Source of the DNA: Oceanospirillales bacterium
GTDB taxonomy: Bacteria > Pseudomonadota > Gammaproteobacteria > Pseudomonadales > Balneatricaceae
Assembly: GCA_007693685.1 (NCBI GenBank)
Contig: REDB01000084.1
Coordinates: forward strand, 1 to 54,943
Direction: 5' to 3'
DNA length: 54,943 bases
Below the pieces are notes generated by a model. The model searched no databases. It saw only the letters and a list, made by a program, of their open reading frames with translations, and was not told the DNA's origin. The translations under genes were made by a program, and so were the position numbers. Shown piece by piece: positions 36,325-45,946 of this stretch; within the stretch, counting starts at the first letter, position 1, and the number at the start of each line of letters is the position of its first letter.

Positions 36325-37305
36325 TCAGGCGGCAGTTAAACGATGTTCAGCAAGATATTCGTTTAGTCTACTGCGTTGTAGTTCTGCTGAGTCAATTTTA
36401 TTAAAGTGCTTCCGAAAATCTTCACCCTGACTGAAGTGTTGCAAATACCAGCCAATATGTTTGCGTGCGATCCTAACACCCATGACCTCACCATAAAAAT
36501 GATGTAGTTCTTGCAAGTGGTGTTGCATGATCTGGCTGATTTCATCGACGCTAGCGGATGGAAGATGATTACCCGTTCTTAAGAAATGATCGATTTCACG
36601 GAATATCCAAGGTCGACCTTGTGCAGCTCGACCAATCATCACGGCATCAGCACCGGTTTTTTTAAGAACGAGTTGTGCTTTTTCTGGCGAATCGACATCA
36701 CCGTTTGCGAATAAGGGTATGGTTATCGCTTCACGGATCTGTTCGAGAGTGTCGTATTCTGCTTCACCTCGATAAGCATCAGCGCGTGTACGTCCGTGGA
36801 CTGCCAGTGCTTGAATACCGATCGATTCTGCCATGCGGGCAATTTCTACCCCATTTTTGCTGTCTCGACACCATCCTGTGCGCATCTTGAGTGTCACGGG
36901 TATATCAACTGCACTGACCACACTTTCCAAAATTGTCTTAATCAGCTCAGGTTCACGCATCAACGCCGATCCTGCTGCTTTATTACAGACTTTTTTAGCG
37001 GGGCAGCCCATGTTGATATCAATAATTTGTGCGCCTCTTTCTGCATTCATCCTTGCTGCTTCGGCCATCATGACAGGGTCTGCACCTGCAATTTGAACGG
37101 ATCTAGGGGCGACTTCGCCAGTATGATCCAATCGAAATGCAGATTTACGTGTCTTCCAGAAAGCTGTGTCAGAAATTACCATCTCAGAGACTGCCAAACC
37201 AGCACCCATCTGACGGCATAGCTGGCGAAAAGGGCGGTCAGTAATGCCTGCCATCGGTGCCAGTATCACTTTGCTGTCGATGTTGTATGGGCCAATCCGG
37301 AACAT
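36325..37305 (-). CDS. dusB: tRNA-dihydrouridine synthase B
   Basis: A 326-residue FMN enzyme reducing uridine to dihydrouridine in tRNA. A TIM barrel starts with VILAPMAGITDRPFRQLCR. The active-site cysteine lies in DINMGCPAKKVCNKAAGSAL, and FMN contacts include VHGRTRADAYRG and IGRAAQGRPWI. It heads the dusB-fis-purH-purD-hinT run. The 153 bases upstream contain a tandem duplication and a hairpin described separately. Confidence 0.96.
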   Translation of the reverse strand: MFRIGPYNIDSKVILAPMAGITDRPFRQLCRQMGAGLAVSEMVISDTAFWKTRKSAFRLDHTGEVAPRSVQIAGADPVMMAEAARMNAERGAQIIDINMGCPAKKVCNKAAGSALMREPELIKTILESVVSAVDIPVTLKMRTGWCRDSKNGVEIARMAESIGIQALAVHGRTRADAYRGEAEYDTLEQIREAITIPLFANGDVDSPEKAQLVLKKTGADAVMIGRAAQGRPWIFREIDHFLRTGNHLPSASVDEISQIMQHHLQELHHFYGEVMGVRIARKHIGWYLQHFSQGEDFRKHFNKIDSAELQRSRLNEYLAEHRLTAA

Positions 37306-37312
37306 GCGTTAC

Positions 37313-37338
37313 CTTAGGGTCAAAACTTAGGGTCAAAA
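37313..37338. repeat. 13-base perfect tandem duplication upstream of dusB
   Basis: CTTAGGGTCAAAA occurs twice in direct succession (37313-37325 and 37326-37338), 8 bases upstream of the dusB start. It may be a slippage duplication or a paired binding site in the dusB-fis leader. Confidence 0.8.
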
Positions 37339-37382
37339 ATAAGCTACCAAGCTATCGCGTAGCTTTAGCAGGGTCATTTTTC

Positions 37383-37406
37383 GGAAGGGGGACAATGATA
37401 CCCCTT
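37383..37406. other. Hairpin in the dusB-fis upstream region
   Basis: GAAGGGG (37383-37389) pairs perfectly with CCCCTTC (37400-37406) across a 10-base loop. On the minus strand it is followed by an A-rich, not T-rich, stretch, so it is not a standard terminator of the DUF3426 gene. It may shape the dusB-fis leader RNA. Confidence 0.4.
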
Positions 37407-37458
37407 CACGCGGAGTGCTCCAAGTCGAAATTGATGATTTTTTGATCTGTTTCAAGAA

Positions 37459-38187
37459 TCAGAGTGATGAGCGTGCAATCCAATCTATCTCATAACCAAG
37501 ATGGCCAGTACCTGGGCGCTTGATTAATAGTCGAATATCAAGTTTTTCGTTAGGCTGTATAACCTTTGTTTGAGGTCTATAAGTTGTTGCTGTGATGTCT
37601 CTTGCTGCAATGACTCGTCCGTTGATATCGCTAAACTGCAATCTCAGATTCGGTAACTGAATCGGCAACATGCTGGAGTTATGGACACCTGTAAGAAGTT
37701 CAAGAACATCAGGGCGGTCAGTTACTTCACGAACAATCAAGTGAGTTGTATTTAGCGCATCTAAACCTGCTGTGGAGGGCAAGGTGCAGTCAATCTGTTG
37801 GCAGGCAAGATCATAGACAGGCATTAAAAAAGGATCTTTGGACAGTAAAGCTCTTTCAAACCACAGGTATTGACCAGCCATGAGTGATAGGGCAAAAAAA
37901 CACGCAGTGATGGCCCAGCCTTGAGAGGCTGGCTTATCAGTATAAGAATCAAGCTCTGGTGGTTCAACTTTCAGCGCACGTACCTGTTTCATCAAACTGG
38001 GTTGAGAAATGATAGGTTCCGTTTTCTTAACTGGTGCAGGTGTCTCTTTTGGTACTTTGGGGATAGCATCAAAAACGGTCAGACATTGACCACAGCGCAC
38101 TTGTCCATCTGCAACGCGCAGTTGACCAGGGGTAACGCTGTAACGTGTTTTACAGGCAGGACATTGTGCGATAATCGGTTTGCTCAT
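37459..38187 (-). CDS. DUF3426 zinc-ribbon membrane protein
   Basis: A 242-residue protein. The N terminus is an MJ0042-type zinc ribbon with four cysteines (CPACKTRYSV, then VRCGQCLTVFDA, residues about 9-41). A Pro/Lys-rich linker follows, then one membrane helix at about 91-110, then a DUF3426 domain of about 130 residues, probably periplasmic, with late-embryogenesis-like beta strands. Function unknown. It lies 36 bases after prmA and upstream of dusB, a position kept in Pseudomonas. Confidence 0.85.
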   Translation of the reverse strand: MSKPIIAQCPACKTRYSVTPGQLRVADGQVRCGQCLTVFDAIPKVPKETPAPVKKTEPIISQPSLMKQVRALKVEPPELDSYTDKPASQGWAITACFFALSLMAGQYLWFERALLSKDPFLMPVYDLACQQIDCTLPSTAGLDALNTTHLIVREVTDRPDVLELLTGVHNSSMLPIQLPNLRLQFSDINGRVIAARDITATTYRPQTKVIQPNEKLDIRLLIKRPGTGHLGYEIDWIARSSL

Positions 38188-38223
38188 AATCGATGGCCTG
38201 TGAGTCTGTCCTGCTACATAAAA

Positions 38224-39120
38224 TTAAAGACGTGTCGCAGTAATTCGTATCCAGTTGTCTTTTGACTTAATTTCTTTAATATCAAAATGACCTTCATAGG
38301 CATTTCTAATTTCTTGCGCTTGAGTATCTAATAGACCTGACAAGAGTAATTGTCCACCCGTTTTTAGGTGCTTCGCAAAGGTCGGTTCGAGTTGAATTAA
38401 AGGGCCAGCCAAAATGTTAGCAATTAGTAAATCAGCTTTAATCTCAGGAACCTGTTCAGGCAAGTAAGCCGTTAGTAATGAGTTATCAAGATGGTTGCGC
38501 TGCAGGTTATCGCGTGTTGCGGTGAGTGCTTGGTGATCAATATCGACAGCAGTGACATGCGTTGCACCCAATAATAGCGCAGCAATACCTAAAATACCTG
38601 AACCACAGCCATAATCGATGACATTCAGTCCATCAAATTGAACACTATCAAGCCACTCTAAGCACAAGGCTGTGGTTGGGTGAGTGCCTGTTCCAAAAGC
38701 TAAACCAGGATCTAGCATTAGATTAACGGCATTAGGATCGGGAACTTCACGCCAGCTTGGACAGACCCACAAACGTTGACCAAACTGCATGGGATGGTAC
38801 ATATCCATCCAAGCTCTTTCCCAATCTTTATCTTCTAAAATCTCTGCGCTCACGCTGGGAGCAATTTGATCTACTTCAAGCAAGTTAGGAAGTTCTGAGC
38901 GAATATACTCTAGAGTTGTTTCTAGGTCATGCTCTGCAGAAAAAAGCCCTGTCACCACGGTAGATTGCCACAAAGGTGTCGTACCCAGATCGGGTTCAAA
39001 AATAGGGTTGTCCTCTGCATCTTGAAAGGTAACAGCAGCACAGCCCGCTTCAAGTAGAAGGTCTTCAAACTTGTCAGCATGTTCTGGCGAAACGGGTATT
39101 TTTATCTGTAACCATGACAT
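38224..39120 (-). CDS. prmA: Ribosomal protein L11 methyltransferase PrmA
   Basis: A 298-residue SAM-dependent enzyme that trimethylates lysines of ribosomal protein L11. The N-terminal substrate domain (SWLQIKIPVSPEHADKFED) leads to the Rossmann methyltransferase with GTGTHPTTALCLEWL, VIDYGCGSGILGIAALLLGA and the catalytic-type DLLIANILAGPL. Length matches E. coli (293). It is separated from accC by a strong terminator, so its promoter must be in the short stretch just upstream of 39120. Confidence 0.96.
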   Translation of the reverse strand: MSWLQIKIPVSPEHADKFEDLLLEAGCAAVTFQDAEDNPIFEPDLGTTPLWQSTVVTGLFSAEHDLETTLEYIRSELPNLLEVDQIAPSVSAEILEDKDWERAWMDMYHPMQFGQRLWVCPSWREVPDPNAVNLMLDPGLAFGTGTHPTTALCLEWLDSVQFDGLNVIDYGCGSGILGIAALLLGATHVTAVDIDHQALTATRDNLQRNHLDNSLLTAYLPEQVPEIKADLLIANILAGPLIQLEPTFAKHLKTGGQLLLSGLLDTQAQEIRNAYEGHFDIKEIKSKDNWIRITATRL

Positions 39121-39147
39121 AGCAAAAGGATCCTAAACAGGGTAAAT

Positions 39148-39177
39148 GTGAAACAAAAGCCCGCAGAAGCGGGCTTT
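39148..39177 (-). terminator. Rho-independent terminator after accC
   Basis: AAAGCCCGC (39156-39164) pairs perfectly with GCGGGCTTT (39169-39177) around AGAA. On the minus strand the stem runs into TTTTGTTT, ending the aroQ-accB-accC operon before prmA. Confidence 0.9.
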
Positions 39178-39197
39178 ATTCAGAAGGCTAAGTTTAA

Positions 39198-40538
39198 TTA
39201 CAAACCTAGCTTCTTCTCTAGGTAGTGAATATTAACACCACCGTTCATAAAGTTGGCATCACGAACAATTTCCATGTGTAACGGAATGTTGGTTCGAATG
39301 CCGTCAATCATGGTTTCATCGAGTGCGTTTTGCATTCTTCTTAACGCCGTGGCCCGATCTTCACCATAAGTGATCAGCTTTGCGATCAACGAATCATAGT
39401 GAGGTGGGACGGTATAGCCATCATAAAGATGCGAATCAACACGCACGCCATTACCACCTGGTGCATGATAATGGGTTACTTTGCCAGGGCAAGGTAGGAA
39501 GCTTTTTGGGTCTTCAGCATTGATTCGACATTCGAACGCATGTCCTAGCAGTTTGATATCTTCTTGCTTATAAGAGAGTGGCATGCCAGATGCAATGCGT
39601 AGCTGCTCTTTAACGATATCAACACCAGTAACCATTTCGGTAACAGGATGCTCAACCTGAACGCGAGTGTTCATCTCGATGAAATAGAATTGGCCATCTT
39701 CATAGAGGAATTCAAAAGTACCCGCACCACGATATCCGATATGAATACAAGCATCGACACAGGCCTTGAAGACAGTTTGACGTGCTTCTTCATCTATCAT
39801 CGGAGCCGGCGCTTCTTCAACTACTTTTTGATGGCGACGCTGCATAGAGCAGTCACGATCATAGAGATGAATCGCATTGCCTTGACCATCAGCAAGCACT
39901 TGAATCTCAACATGGCGAGGTTTTTCTAAAAACTTTTCCATGTAAAGTGTGTCATCACCAAAGGCAGCACCGGCCTCAGAGCGAGTCACGTGAATAGCGT
40001 TCAGTAAGCTAGCTTCGGAATGTACAACACGCATACCGCGTCCACCGCCACCCGCGGCTGCTTTAACGATTACGGGATAGCCGATGCGCTCTGCAATGGC
40101 ATAGAGCTCATCGTTATCGTCCGGTAATGGGCCATCCGAACCTGGGACTGTGGGAACGCCTGCTTTTTTCATCGCTGCGATAGCTGACACTTTATCTCCC
40201 ATCAAGCGAATAACATCCGCGGTAGGGCCGATAAAAGTAAAGCCAGAGCGCTCAACTTGCTCAGCGAAAGCTGCGCTTTCAGCAAGGAAGCCGTAGCCAG
40301 GATGAATACCTACACTATCGGTTACCTCAGCTGCACTAATTAGTGCAGGAATGTTGAGGTAGCTTTTACTTGAAGGGGCAGGGCCAATACAGACAGCTTC
40401 GTCAGCTAGACGAACATGCATTAGGTCTCTATCTGGCTGAGAGTGCACAGCTACAGTCCGTATACCCAGCTCCTTGCATGCCCGTAGAATTCGCAGTGCT
40501 ATCTCACCACGGTTTGCAATCAGAACTTTTTCCAGCAT
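39198..40538 (-). CDS. accC: Biotin carboxylase AccC
   Basis: A 446-residue ATP-grasp subunit of acetyl-CoA carboxylase that carboxylates biotin on AccB, the first step of fatty acid synthesis. Visible motifs are [20 protein letters not shown] at the start, the glycine-rich [34 protein letters not shown] and [20 protein letters not shown]. Length equals the family norm (449 in E. coli). It is 30 bases after accB. Confidence 0.97.
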   Translation of the reverse strand: MLEKVLIANRGEIALRILRACKELGIRTVAVHSQPDRDLMHVRLADEAVCIGPAPSSKSYLNIPALISAAEVTDSVGIHPGYGFLAESAAFAEQVERSGFTFIGPTADVIRLMGDKVSAIAAMKKAGVPTVPGSDGPLPDDNDELYAIAERIGYPVIVKAAAGGGGRGMRVVHSEASLLNAIHVTRSEAGAAFGDDTLYMEKFLEKPRHVEIQVLADGQGNAIHLYDRDCSMQRRHQKVVEEAPAPMIDEEARQTVFKACVDACIHIGYRGAGTFEFLYEDGQFYFIEMNTRVQVEHPVTEMVTGVDIVKEQLRIASGMPLSYKQEDIKLLGHAFECRINAEDPKSFLPCPGKVTHYHAPGGNGVRVDSHLYDGYTVPPHYDSLIAKLITYGEDRATALRRMQNALDETMIDGIRTNIPLHMEIVRDANFMNGGVNIHYLEKKLGL

Positions 40539-40568
40539 CTTTGAAAGATCCTTGCGTCAGTAAATGGA

Positions 40569-41030
40569 TCAGACAATGGTGAACAGAGGTTGATCATATT
40601 CAACCGGTTGTCCATCTTCTACTAGGATCGCTTCAAGGATTCCTGATTTGTCTGCTTCGATCTGGTTCATCATCTTCATCGCTTCGACGATACAAATAAC
40701 GTCACCTGCTTTAACTGGCTTACCTACTTCTACAAACGCTGGTGAGCTAGGTGACGGTGCTGAGTAGAAGGTACCTACCATGGGTGAACGAACAACGTGG
40801 CCTTTCATGGCCGCTTCCGCTTTACCTGAATCAGCAGCACCTGATGCAGCTGGCGCTGATGGAGCTTGTGGTGCTGAGTGATAAACAGGAGCTTGATGAT
40901 AGACAGGTGCCGATGAAACAGTACCGCCGCGACTGATGCGAACAGACTCTTCACCTTCTTTTATTTCAATTTCGTTGATGTTCGACTCTTCAAGTAATTC
41001 GATGAGTTTTTTTACCTTACGAATATCCAT
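40569..41030 (-). CDS. accB: Biotin carboxyl carrier protein AccB
   Basis: A 153-residue carrier whose biotin accepts and delivers CO2 in acetyl-CoA carboxylase. The biotin is attached to Lys119 in [14 protein letters not shown] Pro/Ala-rich flexible linker with a repeated APVYH motif (residues 41-60) joins the N-terminal domain ([20 protein letters not shown]) to the biotinyl domain. It is between aroQ and accC in the conserved order. Confidence 0.97.
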   Translation of the reverse strand: MDIRKVKKLIELLEESNINEIEIKEGEESVRISRGGTVSSAPVYHQAPVYHSAPQAPSAPAASGAADSGKAEAAMKGHVVRSPMVGTFYSAPSPSSPAFVEVGKPVKAGDVICIVEAMKMMNQIEADKSGILEAILVEDGQPVEYDQPLFTIV

Positions 41031-41070
41031 TCTTCTTTGCTTCTCTGATTGAGTGACAATAATAAAAAAA

Positions 41071-41511
41071 TTAGCTTTTCAAGCTGTTTAAGGCAGCTTG
41101 TAGAGCAAAATGATAACCATCAGTGCCTAACCCACAGATAACGCCACGAGCAATATCCGACAGATAGGAATGATGTCTGAAGGATTCTCGAGCGTGAACA
41201 TTGGATAGATGCACTTCAATAAAGGGGATAGCGACACCGGATAGCGCATCTCTTAGTGCGATACTAGTGTGCGTGTAAGCTGCTGGATTGATCAGAATGA
41301 ACTGAACCTGCTCTTCACGCGCCTTGTGAATACGTTCAATTAAAGCGTGCTCTGCGTTACTTTGATAGCAGAGTAACTCATAACCCTGGTTCAAGGCGTC
41401 TAGTGTTAACGCCTTTTCAATGTCCTGAAGCGTTTGGCTACCGTAGATATGAGGCTCACGGGTACCCAATAAATTCAGGTTTGGGCCATTGATTAAGAGT
41501 ATCTTTGCCAT
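41071..41511 (-). CDS. aroQ: 3-dehydroquinate dehydratase type II (AroQ)
   Basis: A 146-residue enzyme of the shikimate pathway that dehydrates 3-dehydroquinate, forming dodecamers. The N terminus is [21 protein letters not shown], with the catalytic Tyr in that stretch and the catalytic His in [37 protein letters not shown] is the second signature. The start at 41511 gives the normal family N terminus; an open frame 20 codons longer is unlikely. It heads the accB-accC operon, as in Pseudomonas. Confidence 0.96.
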   Translation of the reverse strand: MAKILLINGPNLNLLGTREPHIYGSQTLQDIEKALTLDALNQGYELLCYQSNAEHALIERIHKAREEQVQFILINPAAYTHTSIALRDALSGVAIPFIEVHLSNVHARESFRHHSYLSDIARGVICGLGTDGYHFALQAALNSLKS

Positions 41512-41851
41512 GGTTTTCGCGACAGACTCCAGTAACTTCAGGTTTGCAGCTGTTTTGCGGCTATATCTCACGCCAATGCAAAAGCTTAGTTGTTAAACTT
41601 TCTATTTCAATTAGCACTAGTTTGCCTGAAATCCTATGTTGTGTCTATTTTACAGCTGAAGATTTGTCTGTTGTCTGCGAGTTAGCCGAAGTTCAGCGCA
41701 TTTAACCAGTCAAAATCAGGAAAGTGCTATCTTGATACTTTCGAGTCGTTGACCATCAGCGGTATTCGTAGCATAGTGCTGTTAATTTTCAATTTACGCT
41801 GTGGGAATGGTGTTTTAAGCGCCAAATGACCTTAGAGGAGATGGATACGTT
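41512..41851. other. 340-base intergenic region between aroQ and parA
   Basis: This divergent gap should carry the promoters of the minus-strand aroQ operon and the plus-strand parA gene. For parA, TTGACC (41749-41754) and CATAGT (41772-41777) are 17 bases apart. For aroQ no pair is convincing. A short open frame on the plus strand inside it has no coding signals. I see no RNA gene or repeat. Confidence 0.5.
41749..41777 (+). promoter_or_regulatory. Candidate sigma-70 promoter of parA
   Basis: TTGACC at 41749-41754 (five of six -35 bases), 17 bases, then CATAGT at 41772-41777 (four of six -10 bases), about 75 bases before the parA ATG. Confidence 0.4.
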
Positions 41852-42628
41852 ATGATTCGTGTGGTGTTTAACCAAAAAGGTGGCGTGGGTAAATCAAGTA
41901 TTGCTGTTAATTTGGCGGCAATCAGTGCGTATAACGGCCTTAAAACGCTAATAATCGATTTAGATCCACAGTGTAACACGACCCATTACTTATTGGGTGA
42001 CGACTCCAATCTACCCACTAGTGATATTCGTGATTTTTTTGAACAAACTCTCTCGTTTCAGCTAAAAGCCCATCCACCCAGTAACTATGTTCACGAAACA
42101 CCCTTTGAAAATCTTTGGTTGATTCCATCCAATCCTGATTTAACCGATCTTCAGTCTAAATTAGAAACCAAACACAAAATTTATAAATTACGTGATGCAT
42201 TGCAAGAGTTACGCGATGAATATGATGTGATCTATATCGACACGCCACCTGCGTTTAACTTTTTCACCCTGTCAGCCCTTGCTGGTGCTGAAAGGTGTTT
42301 AATTCCGTTTGACTGTGATGAGTTTGCTCGGCAAGCCCTTTATAGTTTACTTAACAATATAGAAGAAACTCGAGCTGATCATAATGCTGGCTTAACGGTT
42401 GAAGGGATAGTCGTCAATCAATTCCAGCCTCGTGCTACGTTACCGCAGCGCTTAGTAACTGAATTAGAAGCCGAAACGGTACCTGTCATGCGTTCACGCA
42501 TATCTTCATCCGTAAAGATGAAAGAGTCGCACATTGAAGCGAAACCGCTGATCTACCTAGCGCCAACGCATAAGCTGACGCAGGAGTTTGTGGCGCTTTA
42601 TAATGAACTTAACGCCGTTGAAGTTTAA
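41852..42628 (+). CDS. Orphan ParA/MinD-family ATPase
   Basis: A 258-residue cytoplasmic ATPase. The deviant Walker A NQKGGVGKSS has both the signature Lys9 and Lys14, and Walker A' and B-like segments follow (LIIDLDPQCNTTHYLLG and VIYIDTPPAFNFFTLSAL). This is the ParA type that forms ATP sandwich dimers on DNA or membranes to position cargo. No parB, parS-like repeat or chemotaxis array gene is adjacent, so it is an orphan with unknown cargo. GAGGAGATGG precedes the ATG. It converges on the exporter operon with only 9 bases between. Confidence 0.9.
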   Translation: MIRVVFNQKGGVGKSSIAVNLAAISAYNGLKTLIIDLDPQCNTTHYLLGDDSNLPTSDIRDFFEQTLSFQLKAHPPSNYVHETPFENLWLIPSNPDLTDLQSKLETKHKIYKLRDALQELRDEYDVIYIDTPPAFNFFTLSALAGAERCLIPFDCDEFARQALYSLLNNIEETRADHNAGLTVEGIVVNQFQPRATLPQRLVTELEAETVPVMRSRISSSVKMKESHIEAKPLIYLAPTHKLTQEFVALYNELNAVEV

Positions 42629-42637
42629 GCTTCGTTT

Positions 42638-43798
42638 TTAATATTGGTTTTCTGACAGTTTCTGATCCGCATGGACGCGGAACAGTAACCATGTCCCATA
42701 AAAAATGCATAATCCCAACAATATTCCTATCTCGCGCAGAATGCTGGAGAACGGTGCTGCCATCTGGTTAATCGATAAAAAGCCTTGAATCCCTGCTTTT
42801 GCTGGAAAAACGTAACTGATGATATCAATCCATTTCGGCAAGCTTTCAACTGGCCAAACGAATCCGCCCGTAAAGACAATGGGAAGAGAAGTAACAAGAA
42901 CGACGACAATTGCCAGTTCCGGTCTCGGTAACAGATAACCCAGCCAAATCGCGAAGAGTGTCGTACTGAAGAAAAACAGCATGCTCAACGCCAGCAACTC
43001 TATTGGATTGGCCGCGTGAGGAATGCCATAGAGTTGAAAGAAAAAACCGAAATAGATCATGGCAAAGAGTAAATAAATGATCACAAAATTGATCAGCCTC
43101 ATGGGTAGTGTCAGCAAAAGAGGGGATTTTTGTAATCCTAGTTTTCGCCTAGCCCTATCTTTAATCGTTAAGCTGCCTGCTGCAATAAGTAAAGTCTGGT
43201 GCAGAATCAGGACAAATACTGCTGGAACGACATAGCTGATGTAGCCAGAGGTAGGGTTAAATACGGGAATAGTTTTCATCTGCATCGGCATGACTTGCCC
43301 AGGAATCAATGCAGGGTTTTCCCCTTTCATTAGACTACTGACCACCTGTGTTTGAACCGTTAGCGTGACGGCGGCAGTTAATAGGCCCTCAACCACATTG
43401 CCATAGATCAGAAAGTAGCTGGCATCACCCGCAAACGACAAATGAGTGGGTTGTCCTAAATACACGTCACGTTCAAAAAACTGCGGAATCACCAAGAGTC
43501 CATGCACTTCACCGCTTGCCAGAAGTGCTTCCGCTTCAGCAAAGCTGGCGGGGTGAGCGGCAACTCTCACTTGAGGAGTGGCATCAGCCATTCTAATCAA
43601 TTGTCTCGCTAAATGAGTGCGATCGTAATCAACCACGGCAATCGCTTGTTGACCCGGAACATTCTCTTTGTAGGGAAGAGGGTAAAGCAACGCATAAAAA
43701 ATCAAACCGCCAAAGACTACCAATAACACTTCCTTATCTTTGAAGATCTTTTCGAGTTCGCTTAACCAAGTTAGCCAGAAAGAGGTTTTTTCACTCAT
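42638..43798 (-). CDS. ABC-2 type permease, second of a pair
   Basis: A 386-residue membrane protein of the ABC-2 permease family (YhhJ/YbhR-like). One helix near residues 27-45 is followed by a large periplasmic domain (AIAVVDYDRTHLARQLIRM, HGLLVIPQFFERDVYLG), then about five helices from residue 180 on. No Walker motifs are present. The gene overlaps the preceding permease by 4 bases (ATGA) and ends the operon. With its partner it should form the inner-membrane channel of a TolC-dependent exporter. The ATP-binding subunit is not in the operon. Confidence 0.88.
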   Translation of the reverse strand: MSEKTSFWLTWLSELEKIFKDKEVLLVVFGGLIFYALLYPLPYKENVPGQQAIAVVDYDRTHLARQLIRMADATPQVRVAAHPASFAEAEALLASGEVHGLLVIPQFFERDVYLGQPTHLSFAGDASYFLIYGNVVEGLLTAAVTLTVQTQVVSSLMKGENPALIPGQVMPMQMKTIPVFNPTSGYISYVVPAVFVLILHQTLLIAAGSLTIKDRARRKLGLQKSPLLLTLPMRLINFVIIYLLFAMIYFGFFFQLYGIPHAANPIELLALSMLFFFSTTLFAIWLGYLLPRPELAIVVVLVTSLPIVFTGGFVWPVESLPKWIDIISYVFPAKAGIQGFLSINQMAAPFSSILREIGILLGLCIFYGTWLLFRVHADQKLSENQY

Positions 43799-44946
43799 AA
43801 GCTGATTCGCTCTTTCATGTTAACTTCCAGTTGAGATGGAAGACGGTAGATAGCGAAAGGAAGTAGCAGTGAAAAGACAGCGAGCCAACCTAGTGAGGGT
43901 AAAAAAGTCAGTAGTGGAGCACCATGATCTGCTACAGCAACCTGCAGTTCCATAAAATGTGTGGATGGCATTAAGTTACCCCAGAACTGTGCAAGACTGT
44001 TCATGTCACCTCTTGGAAAGGTCATCCCCATAAAGGCGAAGGCTGGCGCAAGATAGGCAGATGACAAACTGAAAGCACTTATTTTATTGCCCACAAGAGA
44101 TAGGATAAGTGTGCCTACACTTTGAATGGCAAGAACCTTTAAAGCCATCGCAAGCACTATCCATAACACATTATCTTCGGGTGACCAGCCGAGAAATAGA
44201 TAGTAAAACGCCAAAAATAGGATGCCTTGAAGCCATAAAATCAATGCGATAGGTAAGAGTAGCTGAAGAATTTCACTGACTCGAGAAGCGTAATTATTGG
44301 AGAGCGGTGCTCTTTCTAAGCGCCAGCAGAGTGCGAGCAAGGTCGATGCTACGATGAGAATTTGCCAAACAGCTGGGGTGATCGAGGTGACTAGAAAGAG
44401 CGCGTAGCTCATGCCTGCATTATAAAGCGCTGTAATTTGCGGCTGAACTGGAGCGGCTGCACTGGTTGCTTCAGGTAAAGAGTATCCCTGTCCAAGACGC
44501 AAGGCGACACCTATTTCTGCCGAGAAACTCATACTGGTCTGCATCAGAGCAGAAGAGATGAACTTGCCCGCTAATAAGTACTGACTGTTGTAAAAAGCAC
44601 TGGTTTTGGGGCTGGTGGAACGACGTAGATCTTTACCGAAATCACTTGGAATGATAAGTAGCGCATAGACTTCGCCGCGATGAAGAGCATCACCACCCTC
44701 CGTAGCAGAAGTAAAGGGGTGTCGCATATCCAATGAAGGGTGAGCATCCAGCTTGCGGATGAGTAATCTGGATTCGCTGGTATGATCAAGATCCACAACA
44801 CCTACAGGGAGTTTATGGGGTGTGCCCGATGCGAAAATAGCAATAAAAAGCAACGCAGACAGTGGCGGTAAAAAAATAACCAACGCTGCCAGCCAAGGGT
44901 GATCTTTGAGGGCTTGCCAGCCGCTCCATGACTTAGCGGCGGTCAT
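43795..44946 (-). CDS. ABC-2 type permease, first of a pair
   Basis: A 383-residue permease paralogous in plan to its neighbour: an N-terminal helix (LAALVIFLPPLSALLFIAIF), a periplasmic domain with PVGVVDLDHTSESRLLIRKL and ALLIIPSDFGKDL, the motif FYNSQYLLAGKFI, then about five C-terminal helices. The ATG at 44946 lies inside the last codons of the HlyD gene (14-base overlap) and is preferred over the longer open frame. Likely a heterodimer partner of the next permease. Substrate unknown. Confidence 0.87.
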   Translation of the reverse strand: MTAAKSWSGWQALKDHPWLAALVIFLPPLSALLFIAIFASGTPHKLPVGVVDLDHTSESRLLIRKLDAHPSLDMRHPFTSATEGGDALHRGEVYALLIIPSDFGKDLRRSTSPKTSAFYNSQYLLAGKFISSALMQTSMSFSAEIGVALRLGQGYSLPEATSAAAPVQPQITALYNAGMSYALFLVTSITPAVWQILIVASTLLALCWRLERAPLSNNYASRVSEILQLLLPIALILWLQGILFLAFYYLFLGWSPEDNVLWIVLAMALKVLAIQSVGTLILSLVGNKISAFSLSSAYLAPAFAFMGMTFPRGDMNSLAQFWGNLMPSTHFMELQVAVADHGAPLLTFLPSLGWLAVFSLLLPFAIYRLPSQLEVNMKERISL

Positions 44947-45946
44947 TCGAACTGCCTGCTTCCGGCGGAAGGTCAAGTAGCACACTCATGCCCGCTCTTA
45001 AGCCTTCAATTGGTGTGACAGGATGCATCTCCACTTCAAAGGTGCGCATGTCGAAACCTCGACCCGGGACGGTCGCTCTCCAGGTTGCAAAATCACCCAT
45101 GGCAGCAACATGGCTGACTTTGAATCGAGCGGTTTTATTCAAGGCAGGAATTTCAAGATCAAATTCCGCACCTTCGGGAACAAAGCGAAGCAGATCCTCA
45201 CGCACATTAAAAATAGCCCAGGCATCATTCAGATCAGTGATCATGACCACAGGGAAACCTTGAGGAACAAGCTCACCGGGATTTAACAACACATTACTAA
45301 TCATGCCACTAGCATGGGCAAAGGCTTTGGTGTCATCCAGTAACTCTTCTATTTCATCTCGTAAACTGCTGGTGATCTCTTCCCCAGCTTGAGTTGCTGT
45401 TCGCGCTTCTTCACGAGGGCCTGCTTCGGCAAGTTTTAAAATTTCGCCAGCCGTAATGCGTGTTTGTTCAGCAACGCGGAGCATGGTGAAGGCTTCATCT
45501 AAGCGTTGACGCGCAATCACACCTTCTTCAGCTAAGGCTCTGACCCGCTGATAAGTGGTTCTTGCCATGTTTTCAGCGGCTTGAGCTTTGGCGAACTCAC
45601 TGCGGGCAGCTGCAATTTTTTCTTCACGAGTGCCACCCTCAACGGCCTGAGCAATGGATCGACTGATAGTGTCTAAGGCATCGACTTGAGTGAGTTTGGC
45701 TTCGAGTTCGGGGCTATCTATGCTGAACATCAAGTCACCGACATTCACTAAATCACCTCTGCGAACTTCAACTTCACCCAGTCGTCCTGGTATCTTTGAA
45801 GATACCATGAACTGTTGAGCTTCAATCTGGCCTTGAAGACGAAGCGTAGGAGTGCTGTAACTCTGCCAAAAGACGATAGAAACGGGTATAGCAATGACGA
45901 TCAGTAGTAAAAGTATCGCTAGAACAAAAAGTTTAGGCTTATTCAC
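44933..45946 (-). CDS. HlyD/EmrA-type periplasmic adaptor subunit
   Basis: A 337-residue membrane fusion protein. A single membrane anchor is at residues 5-26, then the biotinyl-lipoyl half-motif QIEAQQFMVSSKIPGRLGEV, a long helical hairpin (about residues 75-215, rich in Glu/Ala/Arg), the second half-motif ISNVLLNPGELVPQGFPV, and a beta-barrel end (GMSVLLDLP). It should bridge the two permeases to the TolC-like channel. It overlaps the outer-membrane gene by 4 bases and the permease gene by 14. Confidence 0.93.
   Translation of the reverse strand: MNKPKLFVLAILLLLIVIAIPVSIVFWQSYSTPTLRLQGQIEAQQFMVSSKIPGRLGEVEVRRGDLVNVGDLMFSIDSPELEAKLTQVDALDTISRSIAQAVEGGTREEKIAAARSEFAKAQAAENMARTTYQRVRALAEEGVIARQRLDEAFTMLRVAEQTRITAGEILKLAEAGPREEARTATQAGEEITSSLRDEIEELLDDTKAFAHASGMISNVLLNPGELVPQGFPVVMITDLNDAWAIFNVREDLLRFVPEGAEFDLEIPALNKTARFKVSHVAAMGDFATWRATVPGRGFDMRTFEVEMHPVTPIEGLRAGMSVLLDLPPEAGSSNDRR

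Noticed and set aside
37350-37364. AGCTA-N5-TAGCT as a terminator for the DUF3426 gene
   Set aside because: The stem is only five pairs with no T tract on the relevant strand.
41505-41705. A 66-codon plus-strand frame before parA
   Set aside because: It begins inside the aroQ start region on the opposite strand and shows no coding signals or protein features.
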